From positions 7,032,591 to 7,096,590 of the forward strand of contig LS997564.1 of assembly GCA_000469685.2 (NCBI GenBank): 64,000 nt of DNA, in the 5' to 3' direction. This stretch comes from Haemonchus contortus (taxonomy: Eukaryota > Nematoda > Chromadorea > Rhabditida > Trichostrongylidae). The notes under the pieces are model-generated. The model was not told the origin of the DNA and ran no database searches. It worked only from the letters and a program-made list of their open reading frames with translations. This document shows positions 1-14,423 of the stretch, piece after piece (positions within the stretch are counted from its first letter, which is position 1; the number at the start of each line of letters is the position of its first letter). The position numbers and the translations under genes are program-made.

Positions 1-2028
<2,028 letters not shown>

Positions 2029-2290
2029 ATATTAGTAATATAGTAATGTTGCTATGTTGTAGAGATAAATTTGTCTATAAGATTTTGGTTCGCCCATTGC
2101 TGTGCATTCAGTGGAAGCTTACCTGGCTGTTGTAATGAATTTGTTGTTAATGGTAAAACGAGTGAGAGATCATAAACAGCTGAACGCATCATCCTTGCGT
2201 TTCGTATGTGGTTGTTTCTTTTTAGTTAGATAGGTTGGAAAAAAATGAAAATTTAATTAAGACTTGTTTTTGAATGTCAACAGTGCTGTA

Positions 2291-5200
2291 ATGACGAGTC
2301 CTGTGAAGAAATCGAAAAAGAAATCCAGTAATGGCGAAGGGGAAATGGACTACGACAGATCCTTTCCGAAGTGTGTGGATGCAAGTAACTGGAAAGGTGT
2401 GGACATGGCAAAGGTGTGTCGTGACTCTTCTAATCTTCAATAGTTGGATGTAAAAGGTAGTAACCGTCCAGTGCCAGAATGGAAGATGAAGTGAGAATAG
2501 CTCAGTTGCGGTACGGGGGACGGGAATTACGTGCGTCCGAAGATGCGCGCGGCGAAGTTCGTGGCGTTTTGGACGACTTTAGCGCACATCAATGGGGCCC
2601 AAATTTGAAGTAAAGTATTTTAGAAAGATCGGCTCACCCTACTAAACTACTGAACTTCAAGTTTGTGCCCCGATAATGGAAGCCAGAGCCGTTCGAATCG
2701 CCACGAATATCGCCGCACGATTTGCCGCGCGCATTCTCGGACGCACGTAAATACCCATACCCTTGCGGTAAAGCTAGACTGATTTACTCGAGTTGAATCC
2801 TAGGTTAGGTCTTTACTAACTCCGTGCTTGATATGTAGAAAAGTGGGTTTGGAGACATACTGAGATTTTTGTGAAAAGAAGAGTAAAGGTACAGATACGG
2901 AAAATGGGTCATTCGCCTGGTAGAATGATTAACTGGAGGTATGATTGCTGTAGAACTTAACAAACTTAACGGCTAAATGCACTTCGATAAGCATAAAAGT
3001 TGCACAAAGGTTGCAAAATACGTTTATACTCCAAATGAGGTGATCAATAGCCAAATTAATGTGTGGATGATGATTGGTACATGGGCAGATCTGCGAAATC
3101 AAATGGTTTCGCCGTTTTCTGGTCCATCTATGTTCCATCGATCACCTAGTTTGATGTGTATAAAGCTATTTTCTCAGAAGTTAGGCGTTGTCTAAAATTT
3201 AGAGGCAGGAAGCTGTGAGGGGAATATTCGCAAAAATTGTTCAAGATCACTTAAAGGTGTTATCTGAGACTGCTCGAGTCAAGGAGCTGTGGAGGGGGGT
3301 TGTCTGCGAATTATTATTATCATAATTATTATTCTATTAGCCACTGCCGCTATCGTACCCTATCGAATCTTCAGAAGGCTTTCATTCGTTCTAGTTGGTC
3401 TTCTCTGAGGAGCAGACATTTTATCCAAGCAGTCATTACTTATCATCACACCCGAAATGGGAATTATTCGATTGATTTTCAGATGCAAACAGCTACTACC
3501 AGCAATGGAATGGTTATGAAGGGAGATGAACTCGCAGTACAATCATTGTCTGCACAGGTACGCTTAGTTTTTTTTTATGGTAAGGCTACCAGTTTGATAG
3601 ATTCTCGGTATTCCGTGAAATTTGCTTTAGTAGAACCTGTAAAATGTAGTGCAAGTGTGAATGTAAAGATGTTCGAAGTTTCCATGCCCTCTCTTCCAAA
3701 ATTTTTGTGGAAATCGGGGCATTTTGAGGATTGAACACCCAGGAGTTTTTTCCCAGTAACCCAACTTGAGAACATCGAGCGAGGGGGGGGGGGGGGGTGA
3801 AGGTGAGAAGCTTACAAATAGACAAGCGTCTATTTGTAAGCTTCTCACTCTCCCAGCAAGAATCATGTTCTTTTAGTTGGTGACTATAGCTCTCTAATGG
3901 TGAGGATTCCTTCAAATTTCTTGATTGAATACATAAGGAGAGTAAATTATAGAATCAATGCTCACCAGAGGACCGGCAGCGAATTAATGTAGGTTGGGTG
4001 GCAGGCCCTGCGGATGCCAAGGAGGAGTACGACCAGTTCGTTTGCACGAATCTTTTTTATCCATTTTTCACTTTGAAATGTGGTAGAGGAAGTGAAGCTA
4101 TCCGAATTTATGTTTTTTCTTTCAGCAAGATCGCAGTATACAGTCAACGTTTAGGATGTCAGATGTACAATTTTGTCAGCTATCCAATCGGCGGAGTGAA
4201 GCGCGGTTTTTGGAAGCCGAATAGGTTTGTATTCCTGCTAAAGAATGAGTCGATCGGATTGTTGTTTGTGCTCTAAGTTTTCGAGTCATCTAATTTTTCT
4301 TCATACAGCACGACGGCCGTTCCTCCCCCAATTGATCTCCCCGATGTGCAGCTGCAGAATCATTTATGGGAGACATATGTCAATGCCCAAATCTCTCCAT
4401 GGATTGACTGTGACTCTGAAAAGGAAGAGTTAGCCGCATTGTCCGAGGTTGAACTGCAGAAGGTTTGTGATCATTCTTCGACTTTAGTTTTCGTCGATCT
4501 TGGGATGTTTATCGCCATTGCTTAATGTTCTCTCCATTGTTCCATTAGAAGGACCAAGTAATGACTCTCGCTTTATTCAAGGAGCTCAATTACTGTGCCT
4601 ATATGGGCCTCCGCAGTGCTGTATTTCGGCTAAAACATGCCGATTCCCCTCGATTAGCCCGTATTCTTAATCAATGGCTATGGACAAAGAACGTGAACCT
4701 ATGGTATGTCTAGAGACACAGTTTTCCTAAATCTGACTGGTTAGACCTTACAGGTTGTACTCATCTCTATAAATTGTTTTGCAGTCTGTGGATTCTGGTT
4801 CCGACTTCAGCTGAAGACCTGGTGCGGTTACTAAGTGATGAGAGAGATTGCTGGGCGGTTTGGGCAGATTTTCGGAAACTTTGTTCAAACTTCTCTAGTC
4901 AAAAGCTCATAGGTAAATCCTGTTGGTGATATATCGCACGATTCCTCCGAATAATTCCTGTAATTAGTTCATTGCAGCCGGGTTACATTTAACAGCTGAT
5001 ATTGACTATGAATTTGTTGACAAAAAGCTGATTTCTCGATGGAAAGCAGAGCCGGTAACCATCTTTCTCTCTACCTTCAGTACATGTCACTGAGCGTATT
5101 TATGCTTACTGTGAAGTTACTAGATCAGTAGTTTCTAGTAGTACTTTTTCTCGAAATTCAGTTGGCGACCTTTTGTGTCGATGTGGATGCCTTCGTTACT

Positions 5201-8200
5201 TGCAAGGATTCTCAAGAATTATGCCTTCCTCCGTGAGTTTTTGAAGGCCTTCTTATTGTGGAAGATATCTTACCCTAATACATTTTGCTGTGCAACCTAA
5301 TATTGTTTTAAGTGCGCATGCCAACTTGTTGGTTGAGTTATGGATGTCAGACAACTCCCGAATCATGGTGCGAGGGCCCCGAGATCATGAGATTTCTACA
5401 CAGGTGCAACTTCAGTGTGCTCAGGTAACTTTTCTTTATACTTCTCACTCCGTTTATACTTCATTTGTACTGTATGGCTCTGGTTGTTTGGTTTTTTTTG
5501 TGAAGAATCTTCGGTTCAACATTATAAGAAAAGAAGGCGAAATGGACCGTCTTAAAGAGGAACACATACAGTGATGGAATATATTGTCCATTTGCCGTAT
5601 GAATCCGATTTATATATCATAATTATAAGAGTAATAATGTTCGTGTTCAGGCTCTTCGTAGTATTGTTCGTGATGTCAGTGCTCGTTCGTCAAGCACCCC
5701 TGTTTCAGGATTTCTGGTAGATTCTAACATCAATTACGTTGATGTTCTGCAGGTAAATAAGTTCAAAGGTATGAGAAGATTTTTTTTGTTACGAAAAGAA
5801 CTTTCATAGGTACCCTTGCAACCATTAGCTGACAATCTGGACTCTGGCGTTTACAATACCTTCGAACAAGATCCTGTAAAATATCGGCGGTATCGCGAAG
5901 CGGTGGAGTTGGCCATCCATGATTACGGTGAATCAGCTGCCCGTCCTGAACGACTTGTTCTCTACATATTGGGAGCTGGAAGAGGACCTCTGGTAAGCTT
6001 GAACTCTATTCCCTAAATGGAAAGTAGTAATAGCCAGTCAGTAAGCGGAACGTTAAAACGTTCTCTTTGTCGTCTCTATTGAGAGTTGTCTTTGTAGTGG
6101 TGTGTTTTCCAAAAAAATCTTTTTTTTTTCAGGTTACGTGCTCAATCGAAGCTGAGCGAAATTATAATGCTCGTTTTCGATGCAAACGGGATCGACTTCA
6201 GTTCGAAGTTTATGTTGTAGAAAAGAATGCAAATGCTATCGTGACGTTAAAGTACATGAACCAAAATGTGTAAGTTCTTTCTCGTTGCTAAAATATATCC
6301 ACTCCAGTTTAACCCCTTTAAACTAGAGTCTCTTCCGAAGCTTCCCTGACTAACCCACTTTTTATTTCATCTGATGGAAGAATATTCCAAGAAAGGTTTA
6401 GTTTTCGTATTTTCCCAGAAAGTTTACAAATGGCAATGTGGTGCTCATTTTAAAAACGGAAATTGTGTAAGTGACGAAATGCAGTGCTTCATGACCGGTA
6501 GCTGACAAGTACAAGCTGATAGAACCACACAAGTGGATAAGTAGCAATTTTATGCCTGCTCACTTTACTTTCATCTACCTCTACCTAGATTTGTTATAAT
6601 TGAAGCATAGGTTTGATATTGGTAAAGTTGTGGTGATCCATAAAGAACGTGACATAAAGTCCAGTTCAAAAAAGCTATGATATAGTGACAATCTTTCAGT
6701 TGGAGGAGACGCTGTGTTATCATAGAAGCGGACATGCGGGATGTTCCTTCAATCGCAGCTGAACATGGATACCCTCAGCCGGACATCATAGTCTCTGAAC
6801 TGCTTGGATCGTTCGGAGACAACGAACTGAGTCCTGAGTGTCTGGATGGTATCACGCCATTGTTGAAGCCATCGACAATAAGTATACCTCAAAAATATAC
6901 GAGTTTTGTTGGTAAGAGACCATTTTGAAGTTTTTCTGCCCAGTAATCACTTGATTCACAGTTTGTTATCGATTTCAGCTCCTATAATGTCTCTTCACAT
7001 GCATCAGCAAATCAGACTTTGTAGTGCAAGTTACTGGAATCGGGGATTACCAGCACATGGACGAATAGGACCCCAGCTTCAGCTTGATGGCAGTTATCGG
7101 CAAAACTACCCGTTAGTCCAACTCTGTTTCGTACGTCTCCTTGTATATCTCCATCAGATATTTATTATCTTAAGGCAAGGTGAACATGTTGCGAACATGG
7201 ACCAGATTTATGTAGCCTTCTTGCGGCAATATTGTGCTCTTGCTGACCCGAAGCCAGTTTTTACATTTGTTCATCCTAACTTCGAAAACAAGTCGAATGA
7301 ACGATCTGCCAGTATATCGTTTGAGATGGATCGTCCAGCTGATGTAAGATAATTAGAGTTCTTTTAAAAGTAACAATGAAAACTTGCATAAAGGGAATAA
7401 GGCGACCAGACTAAAAAGTTGTATTATGGTTGGTTTGATTAATTTGGTAGATTGAAGCAGCACTTAAGTTTTTTGAAAATTTGATGCTTCAGATCCCGAT
7501 TCCAAACAATTCAGGCTCTACTTTCAGTTGATGGGTTTCGCTGGTTACTTCCACATGAACTTGTATAAGGATATAACGTTGTCGATAGAACCATCGACGT
7601 TTTCGGACGGCATGATTAGTTGGTTTCCAGCGCTCATTCCTCTTCGGGAGTTGTATCGAGTTCTGCCAACGGAGAAGGTACTACCTTTATTATTTAATCA
7701 ATTAAATGCAGACCATCACGTAGTTCATGGGAGCAGAGCTGGAAAAACGAGGAGTTTATCATTATCCAAGTAAGGAGAACGACGAATATTGGATAAAGAT
7801 AAACTGGGTTCTCTCTTGTAGTAGTATGAAGAATAAAAGTTCTCTATCAATGCAATTTATAATAAGGAAGAAATCCTCAAAAGAGTCTAGCTTCTGACTA
7901 CAGACAACTCTTAATTTTGGTGATGAAACCATGGAAAGACAAATAGAAGGATCGTTCATCAATCATTTGAGCCATGCAGTTCATATGCCAAGCCGGTTGA
8001 TCCCGAGGGACGCTGCAGCCGTTCCGGAATGACCATCTGGGTCGTTGAAATCTATTTTCTAATTTATTTATTTACTTGCTTGTTTATTTATTTATTTACT
8101 TATTTATTTCGTTGCTATCATGTTAAACGCCTTTAAAGCGCCCAGCCAAAGAAGAAGCAATTACAACCCTGGCAAATTAATTAAACAGAATAACTACCTT

Positions 8201-8596
8201 ATAGAAATTGGCTGCCGATAGCAGGAAACATTCAACCAATGCTGGTATAACAACAGCTATGCTTTGTTTAGGTGGCCCTCTACATTGAACGGAAGGTTGA
8301 CGACTCCGGCGTGTGGTATGAATGGTTCATACATCATACGGTAACTTTTCCTTTTCGAAAATAGCCTCCAAAAGAGTTTTGCTCAAAAGCGACTTGTATT
8401 CATCACGCTTACTTCCGCACTGCTTTGTTTTGCTGTTCTGCTTCTGCTTCTTTATGCAAACATACCCGAATTTCTTCTTCGCCGCTTGAAACTTACAAAT
8501 GATTTTTCAAAGTGTATTCAGGATACTGATGGTGAGCTCCATGCAACGGCTGTGCAAAATCGAAATGGCGAAAGCTACTACATGAAACTCCATTGA
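2291..8596 (+). CDS. prmt-5: Protein arginine N-methyltransferase 5
   Basis: Type II protein arginine methyltransferase that makes symmetric dimethylarginine on histones, Sm proteins and other targets. Nineteen exons join in phase: 2291-2413, 3483-3557, 3980-4035, 4126-4224, 4309-4462, 4549-4703, 4785-4912, 4978-5054, 5162-5232, 5313-5424, 5651-5752, 5810-5992, 6133-6269, 6700-6911, 6979-7111, 7175-7343, 7528-7677, 8272-8340, 8522-8596. They give about 759 residues, close to family length. An N-terminal TIM-barrel part is followed by the SAM-binding motif LGAGRGPLV, the double-E loop [15 protein letters not shown], and the beta-barrel with GFAGYF and DITLSIEP. The Phe that marks the PRMT5 type appears in [10 protein letters not shown]. 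The C-terminal two thirds are certain. The first two exons (a Lys-rich start and 25 residues) rest only on splice phase and could be wrong. A trans-splice-like acceptor lies at about 2274-2283. Introns carry a palindromic MITE and a hairpin. Confidence 0.93.
2527..2750. mobile_element. Palindromic MITE, copy 1 (prmt-5 intron 1)
   Basis: The two halves are diverged inverted copies of about 105 bp. The left outer end starts TTACGTGCGTCCGA, and the right end is its complement, TCGGACGCACGTAA. The interior is GC-rich (runs such as GCGCGCGGC). The right half resembles the element at 61698-61938, sharing the block GAACGGCTCTGGC and then a stretch ending in TAGTAGGGTGAGC-like sequence. No ORF is present. 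A fold-back, non-autonomous DNA transposon is the simplest reading; I see no clear target duplication. Confidence 0.7.
3783..3850. repeat. Poly-G tract followed by a perfect hairpin (prmt-5 intron 2)
   Basis: A G run at about 3782-3797 is followed by a hairpin whose 19-nt arms read GAGAAGCTTACAAATAGAC and its exact complement, separated by four bases. It lies in the intron between the prmt-5 exons ending at 3557 and starting at 3980. No gene is seen in it. It may be a small fold-back repeat or a replication-slippage product. Confidence 0.6.
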
Positions 8597-8916
8597 AGAT
8601 TCTTGGTCACCTTAGAGGCAGTCTTTCACAAGAAGCATAGATATATGTATTTATAAACATAGACTATTCAAGTTGTCAGATTGTACAGAAGTGTTGACAT
8701 TGTTGAATTCCCCGTTTTTCTGGTTGTTAATGTTGTGTTCTGCGTGTTTGTTTGCATCGATTGATGAGTTGGAATATTTCTCTTGTCCCTCGATTGTTGA
8801 TGACAAATTCATGTTGTGATGAATTTTCCTATAAAATCAGGTGTTTGATGTTTAAAAACTGGTTGATGTCCCGAAATATCTGCTATGAAATTATACTCTG
8901 GAGTTATTCAATGATG

Positions 8917-8926
8917 CTCTATGTAG
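8917..8926 (+). other. Likely SL trans-splice acceptor before mrps-26
   Basis: The sequence CTCTATGTAG ends exactly before the ATG at 8927. An acceptor placed directly at the start codon, 330 bp after the prmt-5 stop, is what a downstream gene of a nematode operon would show. It also supports choosing this ATG. Confidence 0.45.
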
Positions 8927-11287
8927 ATGTTGGGCCAGACCTCACTTGGTCGTCGGTTGCTCACGGCCGAGGTGGCGTTGTGCGTTCATGCTCACTCAAG
9001 AAACTTTCGTCGGCGTCCTCCTAACCAGGGAAAACCTCCCATACTACCTCCTTCAAAAAAGGTAAGTATAGTACCATGGAAAATCTGCTTTTTAGACAGC
9101 AGTCTATGCAGTAGCTGGGTCGTACCTACATAGATAAGGTGGATATGCGCCCCACCTAGGTAAGGTGGGCTGCATATTGCCCCCAACACAGTGTGAAAGT
9201 ACAATATTTTTGCTTATTCTCATTTTCTTACTTGTATATCGGTTTCGGTTGTGAATCTTTACTCTTCTAGGTTCTATACCATGTGGTTCATGTCCCTTGG
9301 CAATCTCCAGAAGATGTTAAGGAACTTCTTTGGCGACGTCATGTTTACAACAATGCTGTCATTTCTTTGAAAGAGGTAGCATGTCACTCCAAAGGTCTTT
9401 TGGTATACTGGGATAATATAACGTGAATTTGGTCCGCTATACTATTGGAAGAGGCCATGGATAAAAATCAGATTTACGTTATCACTTGATTTCGTATGAA
9501 AAAACAAGGCAAGGAGTGATATCTTTATTTTTGACGACCAGACACCCTTTATAGTGGTTCTAGAATTCAAACTAAGTATTTTTCCTGCATAAAAGAGAAC
9601 AATTTCGGAATCGCTGGAAAAAGCTTTCAAAGGGCATTTGGGATGGTGTCCAAGTACGGCAGTTATTATGGAGGGCAAAATCTCATCTGGAAATGTCATC
9701 GATCTTCAAGCCTCAACGGGAATACAGAGCTAGTTGGACGACCCGTTATGTAATGTTCAGAGTGCTTCTCACTGAGTAATGGGTTGGTGCCTCGCACTGG
9801 AAAATTGTGATTGAATGATAGACGTTTAGCAAATTATCGCAAACACGACTGTCCCAGATCTTGAGCTTGAAGTTCATCCTAGGCTATGAGGATTTGTTTT
9901 GAAACATTGTACGACTCTGTAGCGCAAATAATTCTTCTGAGTAGTGTACGACTCAAATTGAACCCGTGGAGCCTCATGAAGGAAATTTTAATTAGAAGAA
10001 TTAACTTACTCGGTTAACAACTCAGTTGGTATTAGTCCTGCTTCATTAACTACCTTTATTCTCGGTCTAGTATCAGCATTTTTTTTACAGATCTTTCGTC
10101 AAGAAATACGACAGGCCGAAGCTGCTGGAAAGGGAGTGGAATCAATGAGAGAAGAGGAAGACGCAGAGCTCAATCGCCTTATTGCCGAAAACGAGAGGGT
10201 CAACCGTGAAATGGTAAGGCTGTTTACACTTTTGCAGCTTGTGGGGACATGTAAGGCTCTTTTTTTTTGTAGGCTGAAGCTAGGGCGAGGAAGGAGGAGG
10301 AGGAGTGGAAGGAAACTCAACGTGAAATCCTAAAAGAAATCGACGAAGCTCTTCAGAAGCAGCACAGTGTAGCAAAAGAGGCTACTGCAGAGGTACCGTT
10401 CAGAGTTGCGACTGATTCTGATCTTTGTATTAATCGTTTTATTGGATTCTCTGGATGAGTACAGCTTGGTAACGGCTTCAGAAGCGTGCTCACCAATTAA
10501 GGTGGTCCTGCAAGCGTTCTCTCGCTTGAGATTTTAATCTGGTTTTTGTGAGGGAGAGAAGCCTAAAAGAAGTCGGCTTTAAGTCCCGTCTTGAAGATGA
10601 TTTTTGTTTAGTTATGAACAATCAGCCCCGTGAAAACTAGCTGTTTAAGGTCCGCGATGCGATTGCACGAAGTCGTGATTTTGTGAATGAGGAAAACTTA
10701 GAGGCGAAGATCATGGAAGCACTTGAGAATCCGAAGGTCTACGATTTCGCCATCGATCGACAAGGAAAGAAAGTAAGCAGTCCGTTTTTTACTATTGCTA
10801 ACAAGTTCTATAATCCAGTTTCCACTCACATTTCTTTCGTTTTTGTCGTCTTCGATGTTTTCAATCACTGACAGACAACCTGTAGGGTGTGAATGGATAG
10901 CCATTTGTATTTGAATGTGGTTCCGTTTGAGGTGCTATCCTTGAAAATCTGATGATTTTGTGCATATAATCTTCGAAGCTGAGGCTTGAAGCTCGAAGTA
11001 GGAGAAGCTTATGAATGTGAAGCCTTCGCTGAAACGAAAGTTTACTTGAAAAGGAAATCGCTTGCCATCAAAGCGTCATTCGTTAATGATGAATGCTTTT
11101 ATCTAGTGTATTTATTAAGAATTACCCAATTTTCTAGTACTATGATCCTCCGCCTTCGAAGTACCAAGAGGGTGTACCAACTCGACAAAAAGGACGACTC
11201 TTCGATCGCACACTTGGAACTCAACAAGCTCCCGATGTAAAGGAGGATAGTCATACAGAGAAGTTAGCGGACACTTCAAAAGTGTGA
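8927..11287 (+). CDS. mrps-26: Mitochondrial small ribosomal subunit protein mS26 (MRPS26)
   Basis: Structural protein of the mitochondrial small ribosomal subunit. Six exons join in phase: 8927-9061, 9271-9375, 10091-10213, 10273-10392, 10650-10772, 11138-11287, giving 251 residues. The first 30 residues are rich in Arg, Leu and Ala (MLGQTSLGRRLL), as in a mitochondrial presequence. The segment KPPILPPSKK follows, and then a long charged helix or coiled coil (ENERVNREMAEARARKEEEE) typical of the family. The C-terminal part has YDFAIDRQGKKYYDPPPSKY. The start is the ATG directly after an acceptor-like CTATGTAG. It sits between prmt-5 and prx-10 on the same strand. From memory the C. elegans orthologue is also beside prmt-5, which supports the call. 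Confidence 0.88.
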
Positions 11288-11649
11288 GGATTGGATGGAA
11301 GAATTGAATTCTTGAAATTTAGTCTTCTGTTGTTCAGAAAGTTTTTCTAAAGCTCAATTTGATACGCTAGATATTATCATTAGGTTTTTATGTAATTTAA
11401 CATTGTTATCAGTTGTTATCGAATGTTTGTTCCGACAAGTGGGCGAGCTGCGATTTAGATTGGATCGGGTCATTTTTCGATGATGCTTATCATAGTGCAC
11501 TATTTCTTCATTGAAATTATTTGTCCCATTTTTAATGTTTGAAAATACAGTAAATATTCGATATGGTTCTCTGATCAACCTTGACGGAAATACCGAAAGT
11601 TACTTTCGTTTTGTAACGTTCTGACGCTCATTTTCAAGATTAGTAGATC

Positions 11650-14423
11650 ATGCAGACCTATGCTGCCGAAATCGGGGAGATGGTCCGAGCCCAACGGAGG
11701 GATGAGGAGGAAATCGACTTATTGCAGCATCGCATTTCTCAAGTGAGTTAGCACCCTGAATATTCATTTCGCTATCTTTATTTCGCTCGCTAATATCTGA
11801 TATTTTTTGCATGATTTATGTTCTTTGCTTTTGAAATACTATGGGCCAGTTAATATGCGTTCAGGTTATCAAGGAACTATTGGGCCAGCGAGCATGGATC
11901 AGATTTTTCCCCTATCTGAGGGCAGTGGCATTGATAGCGTATTACTCGTGCACAACTTTAGCAGGTGAGATTCAGTTTTGCGAACTGTGGAATAGCGAAA
12001 GAGCTCCACATCCTGTCTACAGAAGCCTATCATTAATAATCGACTAACCTCGTTGGTCGGCCTCTTCGAATATATCAATGATTCGAAGTATCTGATCCGC
12101 TCATGTAGGCATTTTGTAGTCATCTGAAAGTTTGACAAAATGCCTTATGAGATTAAACCCAGTATCTCTTAGATGCACATCAGCATTAACCGTCCCCATG
12201 ATACCTGTATATCCAAGAATTTTCTTTTGATATTTTATGGTGACACTTCATGGTTCAGTTATGAAAATGAACACTTCCAGCTCTTTTTTCGGCAAAAACG
12301 TTTTACGCTTGAGCATACACGCAAATTTTGTGAATGCGCCTTGGACCCTCGAAAATAGTGTGAAGTAATATCATTCCCTTAGTCCAGTTCACTCTTTATT
12401 TCATTCAAATGAATTCTTGTATCCATAATATCCATACCGTCGAATTCAGTGTTCGCTGCCTTCGAGAAGAGAACATGCCTCATTTCCCTCGAAGTATTTT
12501 AAAACATCAGAATGCTTCTCTGGTTGTATTCTGTATCTTTCAAGGAGTACAAACGCTTGGAGAGGAATATGTGAAGATATTTCAAATTCAGTCGGAAGTA
12601 CGTGCTGCTCCTTTGCTACGAGCTAGAATTCTTTTCATTGTTGTCCACACAATCGCCCCTTTGATATCAAGGTTTGCTCTACAGGTCTGTCTTCTGCTAT
12701 TGAGTTCCACCTGGATTCTCTTCATGCTTTGATGTTTTGCTTCCAATTAGAAGACTTATGAGAGCTCTTAAGGCGCCTAGGGCTAAACTTTTCCATTTTC
12801 ATATTTCATTTTAAGATTTCAGATTTCAGAATCATTTTTTGAGTCTCGCAGTCATGAGCACTAATATATTTATCATGTTTTGTTAAGAAAGCAGAAATTC
12901 TTCTCGCTCACCCATCGACTTCGTCATTTCTTGGCATATCAATCAGGAATAATCCAACAGCCAGGAGGAGCTTCAAGTCATTAGTTGAATGGATAAGGTA
13001 TAGATCCCTTTTTACATTATTCGTGTTCGTCTGGATGTTCCGTAGCGCACTTCCAGATCCGTTGGTATTCCTCAACTCTATCGCATACATTTGGCTTTCT
13101 TCTATATCTTCGGAGTCTACTACAATATTTCCCGCCGAGTCTCTGGTATCAAGTACTTGTCTCTTAATCCTCAGAGCGATCTAAAGGTTTCATCCCATAT
13201 CGTTGAATGATTTGTTACTCAGCAGTGATCGACGTTTTTCAGGCTTTGAAAGTGTACAAGTTTCTTGGTTATTTGACACTCACCCAGACTGCTCTCAGCC
13301 TCATTTTATGGCTAGTGTCTACCCTGGGAACAGAAAGGAATTCTCTGACTTTGAAGAATTCCGGCGATGAGAAGGATGGCGATGTAGGTTTCATCAAGCA
13401 TCTGGCTTCAGAATTCAGGAGTTTTGTCGACAGAAACGATGATTAATATATTAACAGTAAATAAAGCGAGTAAATAAGTAGTATGTCGCAGATGAAAGTT
13501 TGTACGGTATTTGTTCAGCGTTAGCAGTGCCATATCCATCGAACATTTGCTCAACTCTACATCTAGGCAATATTTCGTTTCAATAGTTCAAATTAACCGC
13601 TTACGACCCTGGGTGGGGGCCTCAGCTGATCAACAAAACTTTCCAAGCTAGGTTTATTGTTGGTTCATTTACCTTACTTTCACTATATTGTGTTTTCTAC
13701 TTGCCATTTAAGTCTTCAGAACAGCGTATACAGTGAAGGCATTGTTTCTTCGGAATATGTGAAAAACTCTGGGTCACTGCTTTAAATGAAAGCTTTAGTA
13801 ATTCCGTGAACATAGGACTAAGCGGATACTAGCAGGTTGTACATTTTCATCGTACAGAGCGGTCCGAAAAGATCAAACGCAGTTTATAGTGAATGAATCA
13901 TAATTCTCATCCCTCTCACCACCATTTCTACATCCTTAATAAGGATCTAGCTCCCATACATTCCCTTTTGATTCTTGAAGGCTTCCTGCAGGTCCAGAGA
14001 ATGTACAGCGCATGCCCGGGATGGGGATATACATGCGACGGCTGTCGTCTGTCATTCAAGCTCATGACCTTGCTTTTCCCGAGGATCTCGAACTTCTTAC
14101 CATTTCGCTCAAATTCTTTTCCTCTCTATCTCTTCGATGTGAGAATCAGAGCCGTGCTCTTTTCTCAGAAATCCTTTTTAGATCCCTCACCCTTGGTTCA
14201 AATGTTCGGTTTGTTTGGAAAGTAAATCTCCTTCAACAACGTCCTGCGGTCATCTTTTCTGTTGGACCTGCATACAGGTATGAGGGCAATGCTCGCACAA
14301 TGAGTGGATACCATTTTTTCATCTCTTCAGGAGCATGCATGGTCTGGAGACGGTGAAGCGCGCTGCCCACACTGCAGGGCTTTGTTCGAGCCATCTCAAG
14401 TCGTACCTCTTTTGAATTTGTAA
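11650..14423 (+). CDS. prx-10: Peroxisome biogenesis factor 10, RING-type E3 ligase (PEX10)
   Basis: Peroxisomal membrane ubiquitin ligase subunit that works with PEX2 and PEX12 to ubiquitinate the import receptor PEX5. Eight exons join in phase: 11650-11742, 11865-11964, 12545-12684, 12888-12997, 13057-13186, 13243-13383, 14182-14277, 14331-14423, giving about 300 residues. Conserved pieces are LGEEYV, the region IHLAFFYIFGVYYNISRR and hydrophobic stretches (TLTQTALSLILWLVSTLG). A C-terminal C3HC4 RING follows, built from KCSVC, CGHLFCWTC and RCPHC. The RING is split over the last two exons, and the zinc ligands are complete. The exon 3 donor is uncertain because an alternative lies 13 bp earlier. 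The start follows an acceptor-like TTTTCAAGATTAG at 11631-11643. An AATAAA lies downstream near 14984. Confidence 0.9.

Noticed and set aside
13893..14356. Two overlapping + ORFs near the end of prx-10
   Set aside because: The third frame contains the exact PEX10 RING cysteines and histidine and joins in phase to exons on both sides. These ORFs are shadows or intron.
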